Assembly: GCF_904849725.1 (NCBI RefSeq)
Contig: NC_058518.1
Coordinates: forward strand, 506,093,225 to 506,157,224
Length of the DNA stretch: 64,000 nucleotides
Direction: 5' to 3'
DNA from: Hordeum vulgare subsp. vulgare
Taxonomy: Eukaryota > Streptophyta > Magnoliopsida > Poales > Poaceae
The position numbers and the translations under genes are program-made. Of this stretch, positions 10,716-20,852 are shown in pieces. Under the pieces are notes generated by a model. The model worked only from the letters and a program-made list of their open reading frames with translations. It did not search any database and had not been told where the DNA came from. Positions within the stretch are counted from its first letter, which is position 1. Every line of letters starts with the position of its first letter.

Positions 10716-13252
10716 ATGAGGAGGTGGGGTGAAGAATTAATAGTTGATCTGGCTCCCTCATTCTTCATTCGTTCTCCATGTTGGAGAGAAACAATCCTCG
10801 AGGTTCTAGGGGCGGTTGGACACACCTAGGACAGCCCATAGCTAGTCACCACACTCCCTGATGGGGTCTCTCTTGGACATGTGTGGTTTTGGGTCTCAAT
10901 TTTTTTTGCTGGCATGTCTTGCAAATCACGCTCCCGATGAGGCTTCTCCAGCGACATGTCTTGCACGTCACACTCGATGCCGGGGATACATAGTGACATG
11001 TTCATGTGCGAATAGTTGCCAGCCTGAACTTGTAGTACCAGAAAGAGCAAACATTGATGTCTATGTTATATATCTCTGTTCCGGAAATAACGAATTGAAA
11101 TAGAAGATTTGTAGGCACCATATAGTGTGTCGATTCGGTCCTTATGTTCTACAGGTATGGATTTGTCATTCCTTTTCCGAATTGTCGACACGTTGCATTT
11201 ACCTACTACCGATTGATGCGTGCGTCCTTTGCTGATTCAGTAACATGTAGTGGGAGTTTGTTAGGCGTTGTTGAGATTTCCTTTTTGGTTATTGAATGAT
11301 GTGTGGCGCGTAAGATCAATGCGAGCTGCCAGCCCCAAGTGTGGAAGCAAGAGACACTGACGTTATGCTAATGAATTGGGTCTTTGCCTTTTCTGGTCAG
11401 TTGGAGCTTGGAACATGGAACTGATCAATGTACAAAGGACAGGGCGTGTTGAATGCACTAACAATTTAGGACATGGATGGCTGGAGATGGCCAAAGCTTT
11501 TGGGTCAGCACAGCATGAGCGAAGCAGACAGCTGCCAGCAGATCGATGGATAGATAGGTATGCCCACACGTTTGGATTTCTATCTATCTATGTATCTGCC
11601 TTCTATCCATTTATCCTAAGTGTATTTTCAAAGCGGATTCTCAAACCTTCCACAAGCCTTTGGACTGCACTGTCTGAACACAGTTTGCTATCCAATGCGG
11701 ACACACATAGGTCCGCCAACGCATCGAGACGTCATTTTTTCTGCAAACCTCAGAAACAAATGGGGGTTTTATGGGTGTCCGGACATCCACATGACGAACC
11801 AAAAGCCTTCATGCAACATTTCTCTGTCCGGATACGCTGCTATTATTTTGTTATTTATTGTTAAGGAATCATTTGCTAGAAAATGAATTTTGTGAGCGGA
11901 GTCCAGAAATATAATTCAGTTAATTAATCATGGTCCATAAAATAAAATAATCATGGTCCATAAAATAAAATAATCTTTTCACTCATTCAAGCACATCCCA
12001 TTCGCATTTGTCCAGTCCATCATAACACTGGTTCGTCACACTAAGCCTAAAATAATCTCAATGTATCCACCCTCTCTCCTTCCAAATGCATACTAAGTGG
12101 ATAAATTTTGTTTCAAGTTGAAAATTGATCATGACAATCCCTATTTCAAACAAGTTTTGTCTACTTTACCTTTTCGCCACCCAGTGATTTTGTAGCTATT
12201 GTCCACAATCATCAAGTGCTAATTAACTAACCTAGTTATCAACACTAAGGGGAGGATCACGTTAGGCACATGCTCGTGGGGGTGCTCCGTTTCCGACCGT
12301 GTGTGTTACGTTAGGCACATGCTCGCGGCGGTGCTCCATTTTCGGCCACGTGTGTGTCGTCGTTTCTTCTAGTGATGTGGTTCGCATGGCTTTGGTTCCA
12401 CTAGAGGCTTCCATGGTTTTGGTCCCACTATGAAAATATTTACCTTCTTATATACTTCTATCGTAATTCATGTGGGGCCAATAACCTAGGGGCAGTTGCC
12501 TGCCGTTATTCTCCTTGCAAATGGTAGTTTCTTCCCTTCTTTTTTGACGTCAGGGGCTTAACAGTAAAGTGTACTATTTTCGTTGATTGTATTACTGCCA
12601 TAGAAGAAATACAATTGCTACATTTTTTTCTAGAAAGTGTTTTTGTTAGAAGTTAATTAAGTAAGAATCTATGCTGTACACAATGCAAGCTAATTGGAAG
12701 CTTATAGCTTCGCGTACAAAGCTTGTATTTCATGGGTAGCGAAGCCATAATATTTGATAGTAGAAATATTTCAAGTCGGTTAGTTGAAAGCTTCATTTTG
12801 TATGTTTGGTAGTACAACAAGATAGCAAGTTGCAACTCGCCGACTTGGAAGCAGCAAGTTGCAACTCATCAAGTTGGAAGGTTCGGTTTGGTAGCAGTTG
12901 GAAGTCCACCAAGTTAGAAACGTCAGTATGTGGTATAAGGATTCATCAAACTACAAATAGGAAGTTTGCAAACCGTTGAATTGGAAGCTTCAAGTCCAAC
13001 AAAAGAAAGTCGCAACCGATCAAGTTGGAAGCTCAAACTTGAGATAGAGATCAACTGAAAATTTTATCAAAACCTGAAATTTCGTACTTGATCACTAAAG
13101 ACTACTACTAACTGGCAAATAAAGTATCTGAGCGCAAAAAAAACAACAGCGGGTGGTGTTTCCCTTCCTTTTGCCATGCATGCAAGTATCGTTGCTCGAA
13201 GCGTACTAACAAAAGTGAATGTATAGGCAAGTTGTTTCACTAAAAACACGAT
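10716..13252. other. Intergenic stretch without a recognisable gene
   Basis: I recognise no gene here. Frames of up to 162 codons occur (for example 11376-11864 on the plus strand), but they show no domain or composition signal. Small tandem duplications are visible: a 23-bp unit twice from 11926, a 49-bp unit twice from 12260 (GTTAGGCACATGCTCG core), and degenerate AAGTTGGAAG-type repeats at about 12800-13040. Confidence 0.6.
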
Positions 13253-13339
13253 GGGGTGGTGGCGCAGTTGGCTAGCGCGTAGGTCTCATAGCTATATTGA
13301 GTCATCCTGAGGTCGAGAGTTCGAGCCTCTCTCACCCCA
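13253..13339 (+). tRNA. trnM-CAU: tRNA-Met(CAU), elongator type, with intron
   Basis: Full cloverleaf. The acceptor stem GGGGTGG (13253-13259) pairs with 13332-13338 and the discriminator is A13339. The D-stem is GCGC/GCGC (13262-13265 with 13275-13278). The anticodon CAT is at 13287-13289. The T-arm is GAGAG-TTCGAGC-CTCTC (13315-13331). About 13 extra bases (13291-13303) follow position 37, the usual tRNA intron site; plant elongator tRNA-Met genes are known to carry such introns. CCA is not encoded, as expected for a nuclear gene. A T5 tract follows six bases later. All stems are intact apart from G-U pairs and the U31-U39 opposition, so the gene may be functional. Confidence 0.93.
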
Positions 13340-13344
13340 TATTC

Positions 13345-13349
13345 TTTTT
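13345..13349 (+). terminator. RNA polymerase III terminator of tRNA-Met
   Basis: A T5 run on the coding strand, six bases after the mature tRNA end, is a standard Pol III termination signal. Confidence 0.8.
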
Positions 13350-13410
13350 CTACCTCAGACATCCCTGAATTATTATTCTCAGAAAAGAGATTACATATGT
13401 AACTCAATTA

Positions 13411-13480
13411 CTCTCTTCCAAAATTATTGTCTTAAATTTATCTAGAAATATCTAAGATAAGAATTTTAGGACGGAAAGAA
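13411..13480. mobile_element. Stowaway-type MITE, 70 bp
   Basis: TA target duplications (13409-13410 and 13481-13482) flank imperfect terminal inverted repeats: CTCTCTTCCAAAATTATTG at the left and, read from the right on the minus strand, TTCTTTCCGTCCTAAAATTC. These match the Stowaway (Tc1/Mariner-derived) CTCCCTCCGT terminus. It has no coding capacity. Truncated copies recur in the array downstream. Confidence 0.75.
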
Positions 13481-14398
13481 TATGACGGTCTGCTTTTAGA
13501 CAAAAGAGACGTTTCCATCGATAACGAGGCGTCTATGGTGACTTTGTAAATCTCAAGATGATATAACAGGCTCAATTATTGTCTTAAATTTATTTAGAAA
13601 TATCTAAGATAAGAATTGTAGGACGGAAAGAATATGACGGTATGCTTTTAGACAAAAGAGACGTTTCCATCGATGACGAGGCGCCTACGATGATTTTGTA
13701 AATCTCAAGATGATATGACACACTCAATCTCTTCAAGGTGCTTATATGGATAGGGCGTGAAAATATCTAAGATAAGAATTTTAGGACGGAAAGAATATGA
13801 CGGTCTGCTTTTAGACAAAAGAGACGTTTCCATCGATAACGAGGCGTCTATGGTGACTTTGTAAATCTCAAGATGATATAACAGGCTCAATTATTGTCTT
13901 AAATTTATTTAGAAATATCTAAGATAAGAATTGTAGGACGGAAAGAATATGACGGTATGCTTTTAGACAAAAGAGACGTTTCCATCGATGACGAGGCGCC
14001 TACGATGATTTTGTAAATCTCAAGATGATATGACACACTCAATCTCTTCAAGGTGCTTATATGGATAGGGCGTGAAAATATCTAAGATAAGAATTTTAGG
14101 ACGGAAAGAATATGACGGTATGCTTTTAGAGAAAAAGAGACGTTCCCATCGATGACAAGGCGCCTACGGTGACTTCGTAAATCTCAAGATGATATGACAG
14201 GCTCAATCTCTTCAAGGTGCTCATATGGATAGGGCGTGAAAATATCTAAGATAAGAATTTTAGGACGGAAAGAATATGACTATATGCTTTTAGAAAAAAG
14301 AGACGTTTCCATTGATGACGAGGCGCCTACGGTGACTTCGTAAATCTCAAGATGATATGACAGGCTCAATCTCTTCAAGATGCTCATATGGAAAGGGC
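13411..14398 (+). repeat. Higher-order tandem array of MITE + SINE 3'-half units
   Basis: Six units share the core TCTAAGATAA, at 13451, 13603, 13766, 13918, 14081 and 14245 (spacings 152, 163, 152, 163 and 164). Each unit is a Stowaway piece followed by a segment homologous to the 3' half of the SINE at 31860-32130 (GACGAGGCGCC...CGTAAATCTCAAGATGATATG). Units 1+2 and 3+4 form a 315-bp dimer present twice. Two junction types occur: SINE GGCTCAA joined to MITE TTATTGTC, and SINE GGGCGTG joined to MITE AAAATATC. Confidence 0.88.
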
Positions 14399-14460
14399 GT
14401 GCGTGTGTGCATTCATAGGAATGAGTATATGAGCGTTCGCGTTTGTACTGTGTTTAAAAA
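14399..14460 (+). mobile_element. SINE 3' tail ending the array
   Basis: After the last unit the sequence runs into GCGTGTGTGCATTCATAGG and ends TGTACTGTGTTTAAAAAATA. The first part matches the corresponding region of the SINE at 31860-32130; the A-rich end is typical of a SINE. The 5' tRNA-like half of this SINE is missing. Confidence 0.65.
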
Positions 14461-14467
14461 ATAATAG

Positions 14468-15860
14468 GTACAACAACAACAACAAAGCCTTTAGTTTCAA
14501 ATAAATTACGATAGTCTCGCACATGAATAGTAAGCTTCCATACATCTTTGTCCATCTTTCAAATCTTTTTTTATCACCACGTTGTAGCCGTTCGCTATGC
14601 ACTGAAGTTTCTACAGATCCGTGTTGAATATGACCTAACCATCTCACACGATGTTAGACAAGCTTCTCTTCAATCGGTCCTACCCTAACTCTATCTCGTA
14701 TATCATCATTTCGGACTCGATCCTTCCTTGTGAGGCCACACATCCATCTCAACAAGCGTGTCTCTGTTACACCCAATTGTTGTACATGTCATTTTAGTTG
14801 GCCAATACTCAGCGCCATACAACATTGTGGGTCGAATCGATATCCTATAGAACTTGCCTTTTAGCTTTTGTGGCACTCTCTTGTGATAGAGAATGCGAGA
14901 AGTTTGGCGCCACTTCATCCATTCAGTTTTAATTCGATGGTTCACATCTTTATCGATATTCTCATCCTTTACAGCATTGACCCCAAATATTGTAAGGTGT
15001 ACTTCTGAGGCACCACATGTCCATCAAGGCTAACTTCATCCTCTTCCCCGTGCCTTGTAGTACTGCAACCGCATCTCATGTACTTGGTTTTAGTTCTACT
15101 AAGTGTAAAACCTTTCAATTCAAAGGTTTGTCTCCATAGCTCTAACTTCCTATTGACCCTCGTTCGCTTATCATCGACTAGCACCACATCGCCCGTAAAA
15201 AGCATATACCAGGGAATATATCCTTGTATATCCCCCATGACCTCATCCATCACCATGGCAAAAAGATAAGGGCTCAAAGCTCACCACTAATGCAGTCATA
15301 TTTTAATCGGGAAATCATCAGTGTTGCCATCACTTGTTCGAACATTTCTCACAACACTATCATACATGTCTTTGATGAGGGTAATGTTCTTTGATGGGAC
15401 TTTGTGTTTCTTTAAGGCCCACCACATGACATACCGCGGTATCTTATCATAGGCCTTCTCCAAGTCAATGAACACCATATGCAAATCCTTCTTTTGTTCC
15501 CTGTGTCTCTCCATAAGTTGTCCTACCAAGAAAATGGCTTCCATGGTCGACCTCCGAGGCATGAAACCAAACATATTTTTGGTCACGTTTGTCATTCTTC
15601 TTAAGCGATGCTCAATGACTCTCTCATATAGCTTCATTGTATGTCTCATCAACTTAATACCATGGTAATTAGTACAACTCTGAACATCCCCTTGTTCTTG
15701 AAGATTGGTACTACTATACTCCGTCTTCATTCTTCTTGCATCTTGTTTGCCCAAAAAGTTAGATTGAAAAGCTTGGTTAGCCATACTCTCGCTATATCCT
15801 CGAGGCTTCTCCACGCCTAAATGGGGATACAATCCGGACCCATCACCTTGCCTCCTTTAA
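14468..15860 (-). pseudogene. LINE (RIX) reverse transcriptase remnant
   Basis: Minus-strand non-LTR retrotransposon, 5'-truncated. Segments in order are: RT fingers/palm (15832-15296; FIDLEKAYDKIPR, GFMPRRSTMEAIF), then 15277-14969 (SPYLFAMVMDEV; WRQTFELKGFTLSRTKTKYM), then 14945-14706 (WMKWRQTSRILYHKRVPQKLKGKFYR), a C-terminal region common in grass LINEs. The catalytic F/YADD box reads FTGD, so one catalytic Asp and the Ala are lost. Multiple frameshifts separate the segments. The 3' end is marked by the (TTG)n-type tail (AACAACAACAAC on the plus strand at about 14470-14483) usual for this LINE group. Confidence 0.85.
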
Positions 15861-15872
15861 TAGATAGGTACA

Positions 15873-16419
15873 CATCAATTAAAAAAATTGAACAGGGCAA
15901 TCCCCTTTTTCCATTACAGAGAACGGAAATACACAAGTCTTACAAACCAGGAAGCGAGATAGAAGGAGAGTGAGTTCAACGCACGGCTAGGAAACCCACC
16001 ACACTCGCCCGCCATCGAAGCGAGTGCTATGAGGCGAAAACCCAGGCAACATCAAAATAAAACTAGTCCTATTACACGCTCACACAGCCAATAGATTCAG
16101 TTAACACTGAGGCACATATTCAGAAAAACCACACAGATAAGAAACCAGCACCCAAGACAGCAAAGGCTTGAAGCAACATCGAAGCAGAATCATTATTCTT
16201 CGATCTTCGACGACGCGTCACAAACCCTCATCAACATCATGACCCCATTGTGAATCATCTCAGCTCCAGCGTGAAGTTCCTTCATGTCTTCATCTTTCTA
16301 CAGACATGCCTAGTACTACAGGAAATAGCAAGCCACAAACAATATTTCAAAGGAGGATTTGATCATCTTCTTTTCAAATGTGGCCATATTTCGAGCCAAC
16401 CAGATAGCCCAGGTAACAG
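15873..16419 (-). mobile_element. LINE 3' segment, left half split by the LARD
   Basis: On the minus strand this continues the frame interrupted at 28498: after the junction it reads WAIWLARNMATFEKK, a conserved stretch after the zinc-binding RT domain of grass LINEs, then a ~450-bp 3' UTR ending GGATTGCCCTGTTCAATTTTTTT at about 15873. AACAG (16415-16419) is the left target duplication of the LARD; its partner is TACAG (28498-28502), one mismatch. Confidence 0.85.
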
Positions 16420-19400
16420 TCGCGCCCAAGATGCGACCCTGTCCTCAATTTGGCACGAAGGCCTCGTCAGGGATAGAAGCGCATCTTGTCGTGTCGCAAG
16501 AATGGATATCGTTGCAGGTACATGTACTGAAAAGAAGAGATATATAAATAGAATTGGCTTACACTCGCCACAAGCTACATCAGAGTCACATCAGTACAAT
16601 ACATAATCATCATGAAGAAGAGCAGGGTCCGACTACGGACGAAAAAAAACGAGAAAAGAAGAACGACGTCCATCCTTGCTATCCCAGGCTGCCGGCCTGG
16701 AACCCATCCTAGATCGATGAAGAAGAAGAAGAAGAAGAAGAAGAAGAAGCAACTCCAAATGAACAATCAACGCGCTCGCGTCAAGTAACCTTTACCTGTA
16801 CCTGCAACTGGTGTTGTAGTAATCTGTGAGCCACATGGGACTCAGCAATCTCATTTCCAAAGGTATCAAGACTAGCAAAGCTTAATGGGTGAGATCAGGT
16901 TAAGTGGTGAAGTTGCAGCAGCGACTAAGCATATATTTGGTGGCTAAACTTACGAGTACAAGAAATAAGAGGGGGATGATCTACGCATAACGGACGTGAA
17001 CTACTGACGAGCAAAAGAATGATCCTGAACACCTACCTACGTCAGACATAACCCCACCGTGTCCTCGATCGGAGAAGAAAACTCACGAAAGAGACAGTCA
17101 CGGTTATGCACACAGTTGTCATATTTTAATTACGTTAACTTCAAGTTATCTAGAACCAGCGTTAAACAAAGTTTCCACGTTGCCACATAATCGCGGGCAC
17201 TGCTTTCAGAAAGATTTAACCCTGCACGGGTGCTCCAACTAGTCCATCACAAATTACCACAAGCCGCATAGAAATCCTCAATCACGAAGCTCGTGATCTC
17301 GTTAGATTCCTTAGTGGAAAACCTCAACTCTGATATTACCCAAAGCATCACCGGAATCCCGATGCACAAGATATCTCATCAAAGGTAAAACTAATCCAGC
17401 AAGGCCACCCGACGTGTCGACGATCCCGATAAGAGCCGCGTATCTCGTTCTCAGGACACGACGGATAAGCGAAGCGTACGGTGGCCTGATAGACATCACC
17501 CGAGTTGCCCCGGGTTGGCCCCGCACAGTGCTCTGTTTTGGACCAGCACCATCAGCACTGGCCCTCCCTATATTATGTGAAATTACTCCTCGGGTTCATG
17601 ACGCCCTATGCTTTCAGTATTAACAAAATTATTATGTTGGGCAAATGTAGTACCAATGTTGGGCCTTGCCAGACCAGCTTTAATCTAAAACGAATTATCA
17701 AGGGGGTCCCCATAACAACCCCAATCGTGTTAGGAGCGCTCAATTATGGAACATAACACTGGTAGCCGAAACTAAGGGGGCAAAGGTGAAACAAAACACC
17801 AGGCTAGAAAGGCCGAGCCTTCCACCTTTTACCAAGTACATAGGTGCATTAAATTAAATAGCTTTTAATATGGTGACATGACAAGGAGCCCATGTTATCA
17901 CATGGAAGCAACTAGACCTGCAACTAGCAACGCTAACAACATGGTTAAGCAAGCAGTAACATAGCCAATCAGTGGTTTGCTAGGTCGAACAGGTTGATGG
18001 TTAACATGGCATTGTTGAGAGGCTGATATTTAACATGTGGTAGGTAACGAGACATAAACGATAGAAGCGATAAAACTAGCATGACAATGATAGTAATGGT
18101 ATCTGGGGAAATGGTCATCTTGCCTGAGATCCCGCTTGGAAGAAGAACAACTCCGTGAAGTCGGCGAACCAATGTAGTCGAACGGATCCTCACATTCCGA
18201 CACGCTTGCAAAACTCTATCGAAATTTGAGACGGGCAAACCGAAAACAAACATTAACACAAATATTCACCACACGATGCACAACATGATGCATAACCTAC
18301 TATGATGCATGATCAGTTCATTGATGCAAGGGATGGCATGGAAATCCACCTCACACAAACACTACACATTAAGTGAAGCTCGATATGCAACGGGTTGCAT
18401 ATCGACGAAACTCCACGTTTAATTATTTAATTCACTCCCGATTATTTACTCGGCAATATTAAATTGTAGTTAACATGGCAAGGGTGAAGCGACGGTCCTA
18501 CATGGCATCCTAGACGGTTAATACGCGGAGCATAGAACGGAGCTACGGCACAAGAGGCATGCAACACAAGATATATGCCATGAATGCGTCATGCATGCAA
18601 GTTCATCAACACCACAGCAAGAAGAGAAAGAAACATGTGTCGCCACGGCGAGCAAGAGGGAACCATGGCGGCAAGACGGAAACAATGCCACGGCAACATT
18701 CCTATCCCGATAACTCGTCGAGATATCGTGCCAACGAATAGGGAGCGTGTGCGGGAACGCTAAATAAGGAATGGGGTGATCCCGGTTACCGGGTTCCCAT
18801 GTGTCGAGGCACAACAAAAGAGGTACACGTGCAACGGGCAACATGCGGTGCAAACACACGATACATCTCATACAACACATGCATTCGGTTCACGACAACG
18901 TCTCATCGGTATACCTTTGAAGCGTGCAAACGGAGGGGTTCGGTTCGAAGCGGACGTCGTGGTCGTAGTGGTAGTCGTGGTACTCGGGTCTCGCCAACGG
19001 TAGTCGTTCGCTCGGCATCGTGGTTCACGGTCTTCGGCGACGGTAGTCGAACTCGTTTACGGGAGTCGTCGAGGACGTCGTGGTGCTCGGCGAATTTGTC
19101 GGCTCCACGAAGGAGGGATTGGTGCACGCGGTGACGCATGCGGCAGCACGAGCAAATGCGAGCGGAGGCAACGGCTACAAGCGGCAGCAACTAATAGCAA
19201 GCTACGACATCTAGCACTAGCAGCAACACTCGGCACAGCAGCTAGCAACCTAGCATCTAACAGCAAAAACTACTAGCACAAGCTATAGCAGACAACTACC
19301 TACAGCAAGAGCAACAGCAACTAAGCAGCAACTATCATCTGGCAGCAGCAAGCACAACAACCTAGCTTAGCAGCAGCAACTAACTACAGCAACACGCAAG

Positions 19401-20852
19401 CAAGCAAAGCAAGCTAGCATTAGGCACGGCAAGCACCAGGCAGCAGCAACGACAGCAGCAAGCAACACGGCGGCTAAGCGACAGCAAACAGCAGCAGCCA
19501 CCATCTCTCGCACTGGCAACAGCAACACATGCATCAGCAGCATAGCATTAGGCAAAATTCAGAAAGCAGCAACAGAAGGACGTCGGGACCCTAGCCATGG
19601 CGAGCACGCGGAGGCGGAGGGCCTCGGGAGGCGAGCAACAGCAAGGGACGCAGGGAGGCGACGGCGGGGCGCGCGTGGGAGACGAGGGCGAGGCAGGCGC
19701 GGCGAGCACGTGCACGAGGAGGCGAGGCGCGGCCCGCGGGGAACGGCGCACTACGCGGGAGGCCAGGAGACGGACGCCATGGCGCAGCGAGGGAGCTCGG
19801 CGACGGCAAGGGTTCGGGGCACCTCGGGGCTCGGCGCTGGCAGGGGAGGAGCACGGCGGGGCGCTGCGCGGCGAGGGTCGCGGCGCAGGGGACCTGCAGG
19901 CGGGGCAGAGCGGCAGGAGCTACCACGGCGGGCGGCGCGGTGACCAGGGGTTCAGGCAGGGGAGCTGCAAGGCGGCACGAGCACGCGGGGGAAGAGGGAG
20001 AGGGGAGACGCGTAGTCGGCGAGGGCCTGGAGGGCTTTGCAGCCCGGGGGCAGGAGGAGTCCGGCGAGCGGAGGGAGGAACGAGGGGGGTCGCCATGGCA
20101 GGGAGCTGCGGGGAAGAAGGGGATCGGGAGGAGGCTGCTGGATCGAGAGGGGAGGAGGAGTAGGCACACGCAGGGAGAGGAGAGGGAGGTGGGCTCGCGA
20201 GAGAGAAAAGAAGATGGGCCAGGAAGCCCACTCCGCTTTCTCCACTCTCTCGAAATTAAAACAAAACGTTTTGCAAAAAAATAGAATAAATGGATTTTTG
20301 AATAAATCCAGAAGACAAAATAAAAGGAGCAAAACAAAAAAATTGAAACACATTTGGGCTTCTAAAATGGTGCCAACGTTTAAGAAAATAAGTGGGACGT
20401 TTTTAGAAGAAGGAAAAAAATTACTTTTAAATGAAATGGGGCGCTGTTTTGAATAAAACCAAAAGAAAAAAAATCAAATAAAGGAGTGTTGCGCCCCACA
20501 ATTAGTAGAAAGAAATTTTGAAGAGGAGGAACATCTGTTTTGAACCAGAGCATGAACTTTTAAATCTGCCTCAACTAATGGAAAGAACAGAGTTGAAAAC
20601 GTGGTGCAACAGGGGTTACGAGCTTGAACTTGTTGCGCCCAATCACGTTGCAAGGCCCTAAGGCACATACACACATGCGCTGACACTCAAACAGCGAGGT
20701 GCAACTAGCCACAGCAGACAAGCACAGATGACATGATGCCATGCATGATGCGATGATGCAAGCTACATGACGATGCAACGAATAAAACTAATCACACGAC
20801 AGAAACGGAAATAAAGGGGAATCTTCTGGGGCGTCGGCATCGGGCTGTCACA
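16420..20852 (-). repeat. 3' LTR of the LARD (4433 bp)
   Basis: Left copy. Its terminal CA (minus-strand reading) is lost at the 16420 edge. It contains a GC-rich block (about 19590-20160), an AGCA-rich low-complexity block (about 19180-19580), a perfect 24-nt hairpin (18381-18404) and a 31-nt GAA tract at 16719-16749. It is co-linear with the right LTR but diverged by several percent in the parts I compared by eye, so this is not a recent insertion. GC-rich overlapping frames here show no domain. Confidence 0.88.

Noticed and set aside
11376..11864. 162-codon plus-strand frame
   Set aside because: No domain, repetitive surroundings and no supporting splice or promoter context.
13411..14398. 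CRISPR-like regularly spaced repeats
   Set aside because: The units are contiguous MITE/SINE chimeras without unique spacers, in a plant nuclear genome with no cas genes.
18518..18880. 120-codon frame open in both LARD LTRs (also 26095-26457)
   Set aside because: The two copies differ by many amino-acid changes with no domain, so there is no sign of protein constraint. The shared frame follows from LTR duplication.
19591..20337. Overlapping long GC-rich frames on both strands (also at 27137-27994)
   Set aside because: High GC lowers stop frequency. The frames overlap on both strands, are low in complexity and lie inside LARD LTRs.
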